Shown one piece after another: positions 31,749 to 40,459 of a stretch of 64,000 nucleotides of DNA; position 1 is the stretch's first letter, and the number at the start of each line of letters is the position of its first letter. The translations under genes were made by a program, and so were the position numbers. Source of the DNA: CAVPUA01 sp963828015 (GTDB lineage: Bacteria > Actinomycetota > Actinomycetes > Mycobacteriales > Jatrophihabitantaceae). The notes under the pieces were generated by a model. The model was not told the DNA's origin and did not search any database. It saw nothing but the letters and a program-made list of their open reading frames with translations. The stretch covers positions 620,001 to 684,000 of the forward strand of contig CAWHCD010000004.1 of the NCBI GenBank assembly GCA_963828015.1, in the 5' to 3' direction.

Positions 31749-32230
31749 ACGCCGACGCGATCGAGGCGCTGCTGCGCGAGGGCGGCTTCGAGTTCACCCG
31801 GGCCGACGCGTCGACCTTGGGCGTCAACCTGCCGGGTGAGCGACGGCTGAAGACCACCTGCTGGCTGACCGTCGGCCAGCACGGGGTGGCGCTGCGAGGC
31901 CTTCGTCGTGCGGCGTCCGGATGAGAACGTCGAACAGGTCCACGCCTGGCTGCTGCGCCGCAATGCCCGGATGTACGGCGTCTCGTGGTCGATCGACGAC
32001 TCCGGTGACATCTACCTGACCGGCCGGATGCTCCCTGGACGCGGTCAGCGCCGACGAACTCGATCGAGTACTCGGCGCGGTGCTCGAGTACGCCGACGGG
32101 TCGTTCAACTACCTGCTCCAGCTCGGATATCGGCTCGGCGATCCGGCGCGAGTGGGCCTGGCGGGTCAAGAACGATCAGCCACTGGCGAATCTCGAGGCG
32201 TTCCGGTCCTTCGCGACGAGCGGTGAGTGA
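31745..32230 (+). pseudogene. YbjN domain protein (three +1 frame breaks)
   Basis: GTG 31745 overlaps the mshA stop (GTGA). Piecing together successive frames gives a full YbjN-type protein: DAIEALLREGGFEFTRADASTLGVNLPGERRLKTTCWLTVG, then RRPDENVEQVHAWLLRRNARMYGVSWSIDDSGDIYLTGRM, LDAVSADELDRVLGAVLEYADGSFNYLLQLGY, IRREWAWRVKNDQPLANLEAFRSF. Each step needs one extra base (near 31895, 32032, 32134). mshA-ybjN order is conserved in actinobacteria. The function of YbjN proteins is poorly known. Confidence 0.7.
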
Positions 32231-33554
32231 ACCACGACACCGGCACGGTCAGCACCGCGGCGACAATGAAGGACAGGGCGGAGGCGCTCATCCAGCTCTG
32301 CGGGGTGAAGTGCAGCCAGCCATCGACGTGGGACCACCAACCGACCCAGGTGTTGATCGAACCCGGGTTGACCAGCTGGTAGGACGCGAAGCCGAGGGCC
32401 CACGGCACCAGCATCGCCCAGCGAGTGGCGGAGTGCTGCGAGAAGTCCCACCGCTCTCGGCCCCCGAACCCGTAGTAGTCGACGGTGAAGACCGCGAACA
32501 TCGGGATGAACACCGAGCCGATCAGGTACAGGAAGTTCTGGTAGTCACCGATACCCAGCCACAGCGCGGCGACCGTCGCCAGCGCGCCGATGATCACCAC
32601 CAGCACCCGGCGGTCGGCCAGCGGGGCGATGTTCTGCACCGACACCGCGGTGGAGTAGACGTTGGCGAAGGACTCGTCCAGCTCGCGGAGCACCAGGATG
32701 GCGAAGGGCAGCCAGCCCAGGGGAACGTCGGTGAACGCGCGGAACATGACCGTGTGGCTGTCGTTGTCGGCCGTGACGACGGTCGAGAAGGCCAGCAACC
32801 CCAAGGCGTAATAGGCGATCTGGGCGACCGAATAGCCGATGTAGGAACCCCAGAACGCCCCGCGGACGGTGCGGGAATGGCGGCTGTAGTCCGAGGCCAG
32901 CGGCACGAAGGACACCGACACGGCCAGCACGGCGTCGGCGGCCAGCCAGAAGCCCGACCACGAGCCGCTGTTGATCGCGGGCAGCGGGTGTCGGGCGAAC
33001 TGGATGAAGAAGTAGATCGTCACCACCACGACCGCGACCAGGGCGTACTTGCGCAGTGTGCGCACGAAGCCCAGCGGCCGCAGCGAGAGCACCGTGGTCA
33101 GTGCGCCGGCGATCACGACGTAGACCCAGTGCACGTCCCAGGGCAGCAGTACCTCGGCCGCCGTGGCGATCACCACCAGTTCGAAGACCGCCCAGCCCAG
33201 GCACTGCAGCAGGTTGAGCACCGTCGGCAGGTAGGACAGCCGCGTCCCGAACAGGCCGCGCAGCAAGACCATGGCCGGGTGCCCGGTCTGGGCTCCGGGC
33301 ACCGCCGACAGGGACAGCAACAGCGTCCCCACCAGGGTGCCGACCACGACCGCGACGAAGGCGGCGACCAACGACAGCTGGGCCGATCCGCTCGGAACGA
33401 GGACATACGCGGCGTAGGCCGGGCCGAGCAGGCTGACGCCGAGGTTGCCCCACAACGCGATCTGGTCGAAGGTCCCCAAGGTCCGTGGGGGCGCATCGGC
33501 GAGGGTCGCACCGACCTCGTCGGCATCGATCGGCTGCTCGAGGATGGTGGCCAT
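32166..33554 (-). CDS. NCS1 family permease, probable hydroxymethylpyrimidine/thiamine-precursor transporter
   Basis: 462 residues with about 12 membrane helices: FDQIALWGNLGVSLLGPAYAAYVL, SAVPGAQTGHPAMVLLRGLFG, LPTVLNLLQCLGWAVFELVVIA, SFVPLASDYSRHSRTVRGAFWG, FANVYSTAVSVQNIAPLADRR. This is the purine-cytosine permease fold. A TPP riboswitch ends 6 bp before the start codon, which makes uptake of a thiamine precursor (CytX-like) far more likely than cytosine. The 3' end overlaps the ybjN remnant by 65 bp. Confidence 0.88.
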   Translation of the reverse strand: MATILEQPIDADEVGATLADAPPRTLGTFDQIALWGNLGVSLLGPAYAAYVLVPSGSAQLSLVAAFVAVVVGTLVGTLLLSLSAVPGAQTGHPAMVLLRGLFGTRLSYLPTVLNLLQCLGWAVFELVVIATAAEVLLPWDVHWVYVVIAGALTTVLSLRPLGFVRTLRKYALVAVVVVTIYFFIQFARHPLPAINSGSWSGFWLAADAVLAVSVSFVPLASDYSRHSRTVRGAFWGSYIGYSVAQIAYYALGLLAFSTVVTADNDSHTVMFRAFTDVPLGWLPFAILVLRELDESFANVYSTAVSVQNIAPLADRRVLVVIIGALATVAALWLGIGDYQNFLYLIGSVFIPMFAVFTVDYYGFGGRERWDFSQHSATRWAMLVPWALGFASYQLVNPGSINTWVGWWSHVDGWLHFTPQSWMSASALSFIVAAVLTVPVSWFTHRSSRRTGTPRDSPVADRS

Positions 33555-33558
33555 CGCT

Positions 33559-33646
33559 AACTCCCTACGCCGGCATTACCCGGACAGGTTCGGCGGTCGG
33601 CTGACCGTCGCAGCCCTCTCAGCCCGATATCTCGAGCTCCCGCGGT
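33559..33646 (-). promoter_or_regulatory. TPP riboswitch (THI element) of the permease
   Basis: Minus-strand THI core: GGGCTGAGAGGGC, then GAACCTGTCCGGGTAATGCC, then GGCGTAGGGAG. The 3' strand of the closing stem, TAGGGAG, is also the Shine-Dalgarno sequence for the ATG at 33554, so control at translation initiation is probable. The element fills nearly all of the 104 bp between thiG and the permease. Confidence 0.93.
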
Positions 33647-33658
33647 GTGGTGGCGCAA

Positions 33659-34426
33659 CTATAGAACGGCCATGCCCTCGGTCGGGGACGAGGCCTCCGC
33701 GTGGCGACGGCGCGGGATGCGTCCGGCCGTACGAGCCAGCCGGCCGCCGCGCACTGCGGCGGCCATTGCCTCGGCCATCTGGGCCGGCCGTTGGGCCCGG
33801 GTGACCGCCGAGGCCAACAGCACGGCGTCGCAGCCGAGCTCCATGGCCAGCGCGGCATCCGACGCGGTGCCGATCCCGGCGTCGAGCACGACCGGCACGG
33901 TGGCCTCGCTGACGATCAACTCGATGTTGTGCGGATTCGCGATACCCAAGCCACTGCCGATCGGGGAACCCAGCGGCATCACGGCCACACAGCCGGCCTG
34001 CTGCAGCCGCCGGGCCAGCACCGGGTCGTCATTGGTATAGGGCAACACTTGAAACCCTTTGGCGACAAGGGATTGGGCCGCGTCGAGCAGCTCGATCGGG
34101 TCGGGCAGCAGCGTGCGTTCGTCGGCGACGACCTCGAGCTTGACCCAGTCCGTCTCCAACGCCTCGCGGGCCAGCTGGGCGGTCAGCACGGCCTCGCGAG
34201 CCGTGCGGCAACCCGACGTGTTGGGCAGGATCCGCACGCCATGGCGGTCAAGCACGTCGACGATCGAGCCGCTCGTGGTGGCGTCGATGCGCCGCATGGC
34301 CACCGTGCACATCTGCGTGCCGGATGCCTCGATGACCTCGTCGATCACCTGCATGCTGGGCGCGCCACCGGTACCCATGATCAACCGAGAGTTGAAGCTC
34401 ACTCCGGCGATGATCAACTCATCCAT
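33659..34426 (-). CDS. thiG: Thiazole synthase
   Basis: 255 residues. ThiG TIM barrel: ELIIAGVSFNSRLIMGTGGAPS, TVAMRRIDATTSGSIVDVLDR, ILPNTSGCRTAREAVLTAQLAREA, WVKLEVVADERTLLPDPIELLDAA, VLPYTNDDPVLARRLQQAGCVAVMPLGSPIGSGLGI, and PVVLDAGIGTASDAALAMELG. The Lys in WVKLEV forms the Schiff base with DXP. ATG 34426 lies two bases after the thiS stop; GTG 34435 is an alternative. Last biosynthetic gene of thiO-thiS-thiG. Confidence 0.95.
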   Translation of the reverse strand: MDELIIAGVSFNSRLIMGTGGAPSMQVIDEVIEASGTQMCTVAMRRIDATTSGSIVDVLDRHGVRILPNTSGCRTAREAVLTAQLAREALETDWVKLEVVADERTLLPDPIELLDAAQSLVAKGFQVLPYTNDDPVLARRLQQAGCVAVMPLGSPIGSGLGIANPHNIELIVSEATVPVVLDAGIGTASDAALAMELGCDAVLLASAVTRAQRPAQMAEAMAAAVRGGRLARTAGRIPRRRHAEASSPTEGMAVL

Positions 34427-34427
34427 G

Positions 34428-34622
34428 TCATCCACCCTGCTTGGCCGTGAGTATCTCGATGCGTTGCCCGGCAACCAGGCGAAACTGCCCCCAAGCCGAG
34501 CGCGGCACCACCTCGGCGTCCACGGCGGCGGCGCTGCCCCGCTTGACGTTGAACTCGCCCAACAGCTCGGCCAGCGTCGTAGCGGCCGTGCCGTAGTCCT
34601 CGCCGTTCACGATCAGGTTCAT
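34428..34622 (-). CDS. thiS: Sulfur carrier protein ThiS
   Basis: 64 residues, beta-grasp fold (MNLIVNGEDY, TLAELLGEF, GQRIEILTAKQGG). The C-terminal Gly-Gly is present; it is thiocarboxylated to deliver sulfur to the thiazole. Its start overlaps the thiO stop by four bases. Confidence 0.95.
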   Translation of the reverse strand: MNLIVNGEDYGTAATTLAELLGEFNVKRGSAAAVDAEVVPRSAWGQFRLVAGQRIEILTAKQGG

Positions 34623-35716
34623 GCGGTGACTCCGGCGGTGAATCGATCCGGCCGGAAGGGCTCGAACGCCGACGGCAGGGCAGCGTCAGTGACCAAGGCG
34701 GCGATGCCGTCGGCGGTGATCGGCGTGAGCAGGATGCCGTTGCGGTAGTGCCCGGTCGCCAGGATCACTCCGTCGGCCGCCGCGCCCAGCAGCGGTGCAT
34801 TGTCGGCCGTGCCCGGGCGCAGACCGGTGCTGACCTCGATCAGTTCGGCCTCGCTCAACTCGGGCAGCACCGACTGGGCATCGCGCAGCAGTTCATAGAT
34901 CGCGCCGGCGCGTGGGCGCTGGTCGAAGCCGGCCTCCTCGCTGGAGGCGCCCACGACGACCGTGCCATCCAATCGCGGGACGAGGTAGATCGGCGTGCCT
35001 TTGACGCTGCCGCGCAGATTGCCGGCCAGGAGGCCGGGATCGGTGCGCAGCCGGATCGTCTGGCCCTTCACCGGCCGGACCGGCACATCCGCGCGCAGCT
35101 GTCGGGACCAGGCGCCGGTGGCGAGCACCACCGCGCCCGCGCTGAGGTGCGTGCCGTCGTCGAGCTCGACCTCGTGGGCGCTGACCCGCACGGCCCGGCC
35201 GGGACGCACAGGACCAGCCGCGCTCAGTAATGCCTTGTGCAGCAGGCGATTGTCGATCGAATGGTCCCCCGCGGCCAGGAGCGCGCCGGGAAGGCCAGGT
35301 GCGAGAGCGGGCACGAAGGTGCGGGCCTCGCGCCCGGTCAGCAGGGTCGCGTCCAGCCCGAGGGAGACCTGGAAGGCCTGCAGATCGCGCAGGGCGGCCA
35401 GGTCGGCGCCGTCCCAGGCGACGGAAATCGTCCCGGTCCGGCGGTACCCGACGTCGATGCCGGTGGCCTCCTCCAGCTCGGCTACGAAGGCCGGGTAGGC
35501 GGCGGCCGAGGCCACGCCCAGGCGCAGCAGCGCGTCCTCGCCGTAATGCAGTTCGGTCACCGGCGCGAGCATTCCCGCCGCGGTGTGCCAGGCCCCCTCC
35601 TCTGTCCCCGGATCGATCACGGTGACCGATAGGCCGCGCTGCCGACACCGCCAGGCGATACCCAGCCCGATCACGCCGCCGCCGACGACGGCGAGATCAG
35701 CCGTCGGCTGGGTCAT
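34619..35716 (-). CDS. thiO: Glycine oxidase ThiO
   Basis: 365 residues, FAD-dependent. It opens ADLAVVGGGVIGLGIAWRCRQRGLSVTVID (GxGxxG at about 12-17), then GAWHTAAGMLAPVTELHYGED, and near the end STGLRPGTADNAPLLGAAADGVILATGHYRNGILLTPITAD, typical of the DAO-type glycine oxidase. It produces the dehydroglycine used for the thiazole ring. Preceded by a TPP riboswitch; first gene of the operon. Confidence 0.94.
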   Translation of the reverse strand: MTQPTADLAVVGGGVIGLGIAWRCRQRGLSVTVIDPGTEEGAWHTAAGMLAPVTELHYGEDALLRLGVASAAAYPAFVAELEEATGIDVGYRRTGTISVAWDGADLAALRDLQAFQVSLGLDATLLTGREARTFVPALAPGLPGALLAAGDHSIDNRLLHKALLSAAGPVRPGRAVRVSAHEVELDDGTHLSAGAVVLATGAWSRQLRADVPVRPVKGQTIRLRTDPGLLAGNLRGSVKGTPIYLVPRLDGTVVVGASSEEAGFDQRPRAGAIYELLRDAQSVLPELSEAELIEVSTGLRPGTADNAPLLGAAADGVILATGHYRNGILLTPITADGIAALVTDAALPSAFEPFRPDRFTAGVTA

Positions 35717-35719
35717 GGC

Positions 35720-35808
35720 TGCTCCCTCGCGCCGGTATTAACCGGATCAGGTTCGACGGTCAGCTGCGTTCCAGCCCTCTCAGCCCGGTCGGGCTCCCGT
35801 GCGGAGGT
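35720..35808 (-). promoter_or_regulatory. TPP riboswitch of the thiO-thiS-thiG operon
   Basis: Minus-strand THI core: GGGCTGAGAGGGCTGGAA, then GAACCTGATCCGGTTAATACC, then GGCGCGAGGGAG. GAGGGAG again doubles as the ribosome binding site for the start at 35716. The 5' end of the element is only about 18 bp from the divergent thiE start. Confidence 0.93.
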
Positions 35809-35825
35809 CACATTACGCTCACCCG

Positions 35826-36470
35826 GTGCCCGACCCGCGCGTTCAACTGGCCCAGGCCCGGCTCTACCTGTGCACGGACTCTCGCTCTCGCGAGGGGGAT
35901 CTGGAGCAGTTCCTCGATGCGGTGCTGGCCGCAGGGGTGGACATCGTGCAGCTGCGCGAGAAGGGCTTGGAGGCCCGCGACGAGCTACGGCTGCTCGAGA
36001 CGTTCGCCGCCGCCGCCCACCGCCACGGCCGGCTGTTCGCCGTCAACGATCGGGCCGACGTGGCTCTGGCCGCCCGGGCCCCGATCCTGCACCTGGGCCA
36101 GGACGACCTGCCCGTTGCGCTGGCCCGCCGGATCCTCGGCGAGGACGTGCTCATCGGGCGCTCGACGCATTCCCTCGACCAGGCCACGGCCGGCGAGGTC
36201 GAGCCGGGCGTCGACTACTTCTGCGTCGGCCCTACGTGGGTCACGCCGACCAAGCCGGGCCGCCCGGCCGCCGGGGTGCCGCTGCTCGCCGAGGTGGCCC
36301 GGGCGGCGACTCGGCCGTGGTTCGCGATCGGCGGCATCGAGACCCTCGACCGGCTCGACGAGGTGATCGCCCAGGGCGCGCGGAGGGCCGTGGTGGTCCG
36401 GGCCATCACCCAGGCCGATGACCCGGGCGCCGCCGCGGCCGCCTTCGCCGCCCGCCTCGCGGCCGTCTGA
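35826..36470 (+). CDS. thiE: Thiamine phosphate synthase
   Basis: 214 residues starting at GTG 35826. TIM barrel with RLYLCTDSRSREGDLEQFLDAVLAAGVDIVQLREKGLEAR, GRLFAVNDRADVALAARAPILHLGQDDLP, IGRSTHSLDQA, DYFCVGPTWVTPTKPGRPAAG and WFAIGGIETLDRL. It joins HMP-PP to the thiazole phosphate. Divergent from the thiO riboswitch and convergent with thiD, stops abutting at 36470/36471. Its promoter must lie in the DNA that encodes the riboswitch on the other strand. Confidence 0.95.
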   Translation: MPDPRVQLAQARLYLCTDSRSREGDLEQFLDAVLAAGVDIVQLREKGLEARDELRLLETFAAAAHRHGRLFAVNDRADVALAARAPILHLGQDDLPVALARRILGEDVLIGRSTHSLDQATAGEVEPGVDYFCVGPTWVTPTKPGRPAAGVPLLAEVARAATRPWFAIGGIETLDRLDEVIAQGARRAVVVRAITQADDPGAAAAAFAARLAAV

Positions 36471-37277
36471 CTACGGGAGGTCGCGGACACGCCAGAACTG
36501 GCCGACCGGGCCGAGGCCGGCCCCGAGGGGGAAAGAATCGGCGACCGCCCCGGAGATGAACCACTTGCCGAACCGGACGGCCTCGATCACGTCCTGGCCG
36601 TGGGCCAGCGCCGAGCAGATCGCGGCGGCGAGCGTGTCGCCCGAGCCATGCGTGTGAACGGTGTCCAGCCGCGGTGCGGCGAACTCCACCACCTTGCTGC
36701 CGTCGGTTAGCAGGTCGACGGCGTCACCGCCGGGCAGGTGACCGCCCTTCACCAGCGCCCACTGCGGACCGAGCGCGACCAGGGCGTCGCCGGCCCGGCG
36801 CATGTCCGCCGGTGACTCGACCGAGATACCGGTCAGTAGCCGGATCTCGCCGAGATTGGGCGTGACCACCGTTGCCAACGGCAAGATCAACTCGCGCAGC
36901 GCGGCCAGGGCCTGGGGACGCAGCAGCGCGTCGCCGTGCTGGGACGCGGCCACCGGATCGACGACGAAGGGCCGCACGCCCAGGCGGCCCACCGTGGTGG
37001 CGACCGCCTCGATGATTTCGCTCGAGGCCAGCATGCCCGTCTTGGCCGCCCCGACGCCGATGTCGGTGACGACCGATTCGATCTGCTCGGCGACCGCGGT
37101 GGCCGGCAGTTCGTAAAAGCCCTGTACGCCCAGTGAGTTCTGGACGGTAACGGCGGTGATGGCCGACATGCCGTGCACCCGGCAGGCGAGAAACGTCTTC
37201 AGATCGGCCTGGATGCCGGCCCCGCCGCCCGAGTCCGAGCCGGCGATGGTGAGGGCGGTCGGTACGGCGTCGCTCAT
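36471..37277 (-). CDS. thiD: Hydroxymethylpyrimidine/phosphomethylpyrimidine kinase
   Basis: 268 residues, ribokinase fold. ALTIAGSDSGGGAGIQADLKTFLACRVHGMSAITAVTVQNS at the start, AKTGMLASSEII, FVVDPVAASQHGDALL, VTPNLGEIRLLTG, and the catalytic anion-hole stretch THGSGDTLAAAICSALAHG. It phosphorylates HMP twice before ThiE acts. No C-terminal ThiE or TenA fusion. The ATG at 37277 faces the MFS promoter region. Confidence 0.95.
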   Translation of the reverse strand: MSDAVPTALTIAGSDSGGGAGIQADLKTFLACRVHGMSAITAVTVQNSLGVQGFYELPATAVAEQIESVVTDIGVGAAKTGMLASSEIIEAVATTVGRLGVRPFVVDPVAASQHGDALLRPQALAALRELILPLATVVTPNLGEIRLLTGISVESPADMRRAGDALVALGPQWALVKGGHLPGGDAVDLLTDGSKVVEFAAPRLDTVHTHGSGDTLAAAICSALAHGQDVIEAVRFGKWFISGAVADSFPLGAGLGPVGQFWRVRDLP

Positions 37278-37301
37278 CGCGCCAGTATTCAACATCAGAC
37301 T

Positions 37302-37318
37302 TACGCTCCGTTTGCGTA
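37302..37318 (+). promoter_or_regulatory. Inverted repeat upstream of the efflux gene (possible TetR operator)
   Basis: TACGC-N7-GCGTA, 60-75 bp before the efflux start, within the 100-bp divergent promoter region shared with thiD. A tetR gene is the last of the efflux operon, so autoregulation through this site is plausible but unproven. Confidence 0.35.
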
Positions 37319-37377
37319 GCGATATTGGTCGTGCTCTAATCGGATACGCCCACGTATCGAAATTACGGAGACAGCTG

Positions 37378-39087
37378 ATGGACGAGCAGGCGATTCAGAA
37401 GCGGCGCTGGGGAGTTCTCGCCGTGTTGGTGTTGTGCCTGCTGATCGTGATCCTCGACAACACGATCCTCAACGTGGCCCTGCGGACGATCCAGGTCGAT
37501 CTGAGCGCGTCGCAGAGCCAGATGCAGTGGGCCGTCGACAGCTACGCGCTGGTCTTCGCCGGCCTGCTGATCACCGGGGGCGTGCTCGGTGACCGGCTGG
37601 GCCGTAAGAAGGTCCTGATCTTCGGTTTGGCCGCATTCGGAACCACCTCGGCGCTGTGCTCGTTCGCCGGCTCGTCCACCCAGTTGATCCTGTTCCGGGC
37701 GCTCATGGGGGTTGGTGCGGCCGCGGTTCAGCCGCAGACGCTGTCGATCATTCAGAACGTCTTCGAGCCGCGGGAACGGGGCAAGGCCATCGGCATCTGG
37801 GCCGGTGCCTCTGGGGTCGCCATCGCTCTCGGCCCGATCGTCGGCGGGGCGCTGCTCAAGTACTTCTGGTGGGGTTCGATCTTCCTGGTGAACGTCCCGA
37901 TCGTGGTGGTCGGCCTTATCGCGGTCTTCCTGCTGGTGCCCGACTCCAAGGACCCGAACCCGGGCCGCCTGGATCCCGCCGGGGTGCTGCTGTCGATGGT
38001 GGCCCTGGTCGTGCTGGTCTACGGCGTGATCGAGGGTGGGGACACGAACGACTGGCTGGCCTGGAACACCACGGGCTTCATAGTGCTGGGTCTGGCCCTG
38101 CTGGCGCTGTTCGTCTGGATGCAGAAGCGCAGCAGCCACCCGACGATCGACATCACGCTGTTCCAGAACCGGCACTTCAGCGCCGGGGCGACGGCGATCG
38201 GGCTGACCTTCTTCGCCCTCATGGGTTCGACGTTCTACCTGGCCTACTTCCTGCAGGCCGTGCGCGGCTACACCCCACTCGCCGCCGGTGTGGCCCTGAT
38301 CGCGGTGGCCGCCGCCGTCATGATCAGCGCGCCCATGTCGGCCCGGCTGGCCAACCGGTTCGGAGCCCGGATGGTGACCGGTACGGGCATGGTGCTCTTC
38401 GCCGGCGCCATGGCCTCCTACGCCTTCGTCCAGCAATCGACGCCCCAGTGGGTGCTCGAGGTATCGATGATCGTGATGGGTACCGGCATGGGCATGACGA
38501 TGTCGCCGGCAACCGCGGCGATCATGAGCGCGGTCCCGCGCGAGAAGGCCGGGGCCGGTTCGGCGGTGAACAACACGGTGCGGCAGGTCGCCGGAGCCCT
38601 CGGCGTCGCCATCCTCGGGTCGGTGCTGGCGGTGGTGTTCCGGGCCAACCTCGGTGCGAGCACGCCGGCAAATCTGGCCGCCCAACTCGATGCGCCCATC
38701 GCCGCCGTCCAGGGCGTTCCGGCCAATGCGAAGGTCACGCCGTTGGTACACGAGGACACCAGCCAGTCCATCGGCAACGCACTGCAGTTCGCCGGGCAGA
38801 CGGGGCAGGCCCTGAAGAACCGGGCCGGTCTGCCGGGCGCCGCCGCGATCCCTCCGGCGCAGGTCGAGCAGCGGCAGGCCGCCGCGACCGCCGCGGTCAA
38901 CGGTTTCGTCGCTGACTCGAAGTCGGCGTTCGTGACCGGGATGCACATCACTTCCCTCGCCGCCGCCCTGGCCGCGTTGATCGGTGCGATCATCGCGTTC
39001 ATGTTCTTGCCCAGCCGCAAGGAGATGCAGCAGAGCCTGCGCGCCGCGGACGGGGCCCTCAGTCCCGAACCGGTGCTGGCCCACTGA
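37378..39087 (+). CDS. DHA2 (EmrB/QacA) family MFS drug efflux transporter
   Basis: 569 residues with about 14 membrane helices. The DHA2 motif 1 LDNTILNVALRTIQVDLSAS is in helix 1, motif A is GGVLGDRLGRKKVLIFG, motif C region GPIVGGALLKYFWWGSIFLVNVPIVVV follows helix 4. A late extracellular loop (about 440-520) is unusually long and Ala/Gln-rich. ATG 37378 follows GGAG. It overlaps the tetR start (TGATG), so the two form an operon: multidrug export under TetR control. Confidence 0.92.
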   Translation: MDEQAIQKRRWGVLAVLVLCLLIVILDNTILNVALRTIQVDLSASQSQMQWAVDSYALVFAGLLITGGVLGDRLGRKKVLIFGLAAFGTTSALCSFAGSSTQLILFRALMGVGAAAVQPQTLSIIQNVFEPRERGKAIGIWAGASGVAIALGPIVGGALLKYFWWGSIFLVNVPIVVVGLIAVFLLVPDSKDPNPGRLDPAGVLLSMVALVVLVYGVIEGGDTNDWLAWNTTGFIVLGLALLALFVWMQKRSSHPTIDITLFQNRHFSAGATAIGLTFFALMGSTFYLAYFLQAVRGYTPLAAGVALIAVAAAVMISAPMSARLANRFGARMVTGTGMVLFAGAMASYAFVQQSTPQWVLEVSMIVMGTGMGMTMSPATAAIMSAVPREKAGAGSAVNNTVRQVAGALGVAILGSVLAVVFRANLGASTPANLAAQLDAPIAAVQGVPANAKVTPLVHEDTSQSIGNALQFAGQTGQALKNRAGLPGAAAIPPAQVEQRQAAATAAVNGFVADSKSAFVTGMHITSLAAALAALIGAIIAFMFLPSRKEMQQSLRAADGALSPEPVLAH

Positions 39088-39680
39088 TGACCGAGCTGGC
39101 CGCGCGCCGACCCGGCCGCCCGCGCGATGAGGCGATCGACGTCGCGATCCTGGATGCGACCGTCGACGAGCTGATCGAGCGCGGCTATTCGGGCTTGTCG
39201 GTCGAGGCCATCGCGGCCCGCGCTGGAGTCGCCAAGACCACCGTCTACCGGCGCTGGCCCAACAGCGACGACCTGGTGTTCGAGGCGATGCGGGCCTTCG
39301 ACCCCAAGGCGGACGCCAAGGAACCCGCGCTCGAGCCCGGGCGTGAGGAACTCGTATTCCTGCTGGACCGCATGCGCCGCACCTGGAGCGACCCACGCTA
39401 TGCCGCGCTGATGCGCCGAGCGACGGCTGAAGGCATCGCCCGGCCGGACGTGTACGCGCATTTTCGGGATCGGCTGCTCAAGTCACGGCTGGCCCGGATG
39501 CAGCTGGCGCTGGAACGGGCCGTAGCGGCCGGCGTCATCCGCGCCGACGTCGATCTCACCCTGGTCCGACAGCTGTTGGCGGCGCCCATCCTGGCCGGCG
39601 TGCTGACCCATCGCGATCGCCTCACCCGGGCCCAGCTCGAGTTCGGCGTGGACACGATCCTGCGCGGTCTCGCCCCGTAG
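39087..39680 (+). CDS. TetR/AcrR family transcriptional regulator
   Basis: 197 residues. N-terminal helix-turn-helix: RPGRPRDEAIDVAILDATVDELIERGYSGLSVEAIAARAGVAKTTVYRRWPNSDDLVFEAM. The C-terminal ligand domain resembles TetR_C_16 forms (MRRATAEGIARPDVYAHFRDRLLKSRLARM). Last gene of the efflux operon, probably its repressor. Confidence 0.93.
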   Translation: MTELAARRPGRPRDEAIDVAILDATVDELIERGYSGLSVEAIAARAGVAKTTVYRRWPNSDDLVFEAMRAFDPKADAKEPALEPGREELVFLLDRMRRTWSDPRYAALMRRATAEGIARPDVYAHFRDRLLKSRLARMQLALERAVAAGVIRADVDLTLVRQLLAAPILAGVLTHRDRLTRAQLEFGVDTILRGLAP

Positions 39681-39696
39681 TGAGCGGCTACGGCGA

Positions 39697-40458
39697 ATGC
39701 GGCAGGATGATGTGGTGCCGACGCTGATCCTGCTCCGCCACGGCGAGAGCGACTGGAACCTGAAGAACCTGTTCACCGGCTGGGTCGATGTCGATCTCAC
39801 CGCGACTGGGGTGGCCGAGGGCGGGCGAGCCGGCCAGCTGCTCGTCGAGCACGGCCTGCTGCCCGACGTCCTGCACACCTCGCTGTTGCGCCGGGCCATC
39901 CGGACCGCCCAGCTGGCGCTGGACGTCGCCGATCGGCAATGGATTCCGGTGCGCCGCTCGTGGCGGCTGAACGAGCGGCACTATGGCGCCCTGCAGGGCA
40001 AGGACAAGGCCGCGGTCCGGGCCGAGTTCGGCGATGAGCAGTTCATGCTCTGGCGGCGTTCCTACGACGTGCCGCCGCCGGAGTTGGCTGCGGACGACCC
40101 GTACAGCCAGGTCGGCGATCCGCGCTACGCCGACCTGTTGGAATCCACGCCCCGCACCGAGTGCCTGGCCGACGTCGTCGCCCGCATGTTGCCCTACTGG
40201 TACGACGCGATCGTGCCCGACCTGCGCACCGGCAAGACGGTGCTGATCGTCGCGCACGGCAACTCCTTGCGCGCATTGATCAAGCACCTGGACGGCTTGA
40301 GCGATGACGCAGTGGTCAGCCTGAACGTGCCGACCGGCATCCCGCTGCGCTACGAGCTGGACGCGTCGACCTTTCAGCCCACTGGGCCGGCCACCTACCT
40401 CGACCCGGCTGCCGCGGCCCGGGCGATCGAAGCCGTGGCCAACCAGGGCAAGAAGTAG
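39697..40458 (+). CDS. gpmA: 2,3-bisphosphoglycerate-dependent phosphoglycerate mutase
   Basis: 253 residues if ATG 39697 is used; GTG 39715 (VPTLILLRHG) is an equally good start. Catalytic RHGESDWN with the phosphorylated His, LFTGWVDVDLTATG, HTSLLRRAIRTAQLAL, RRSWRLNERHYGALQGKDKA and the second His in LIVAHGNSLRALIKHL are all present. Glycolytic interconversion of 3- and 2-phosphoglycerate. In many actinobacteria it lies between ybjN/mshA and phoU/senX3; here thiamine and efflux genes have come in between. Confidence 0.95.
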   Translation: MRQDDVVPTLILLRHGESDWNLKNLFTGWVDVDLTATGVAEGGRAGQLLVEHGLLPDVLHTSLLRRAIRTAQLALDVADRQWIPVRRSWRLNERHYGALQGKDKAAVRAEFGDEQFMLWRRSYDVPPPELAADDPYSQVGDPRYADLLESTPRTECLADVVARMLPYWYDAIVPDLRTGKTVLIVAHGNSLRALIKHLDGLSDDAVVSLNVPTGIPLRYELDASTFQPTGPATYLDPAAAARAIEAVANQGKK

Positions 40459-40459
40459 C

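Noticed and set aside
31908..33560. 550-codon plus-strand frame across ybjN and the permease
   Set aside because: Only its first about 40 residues are real (ybjN piece); the rest is antisense to the permease.
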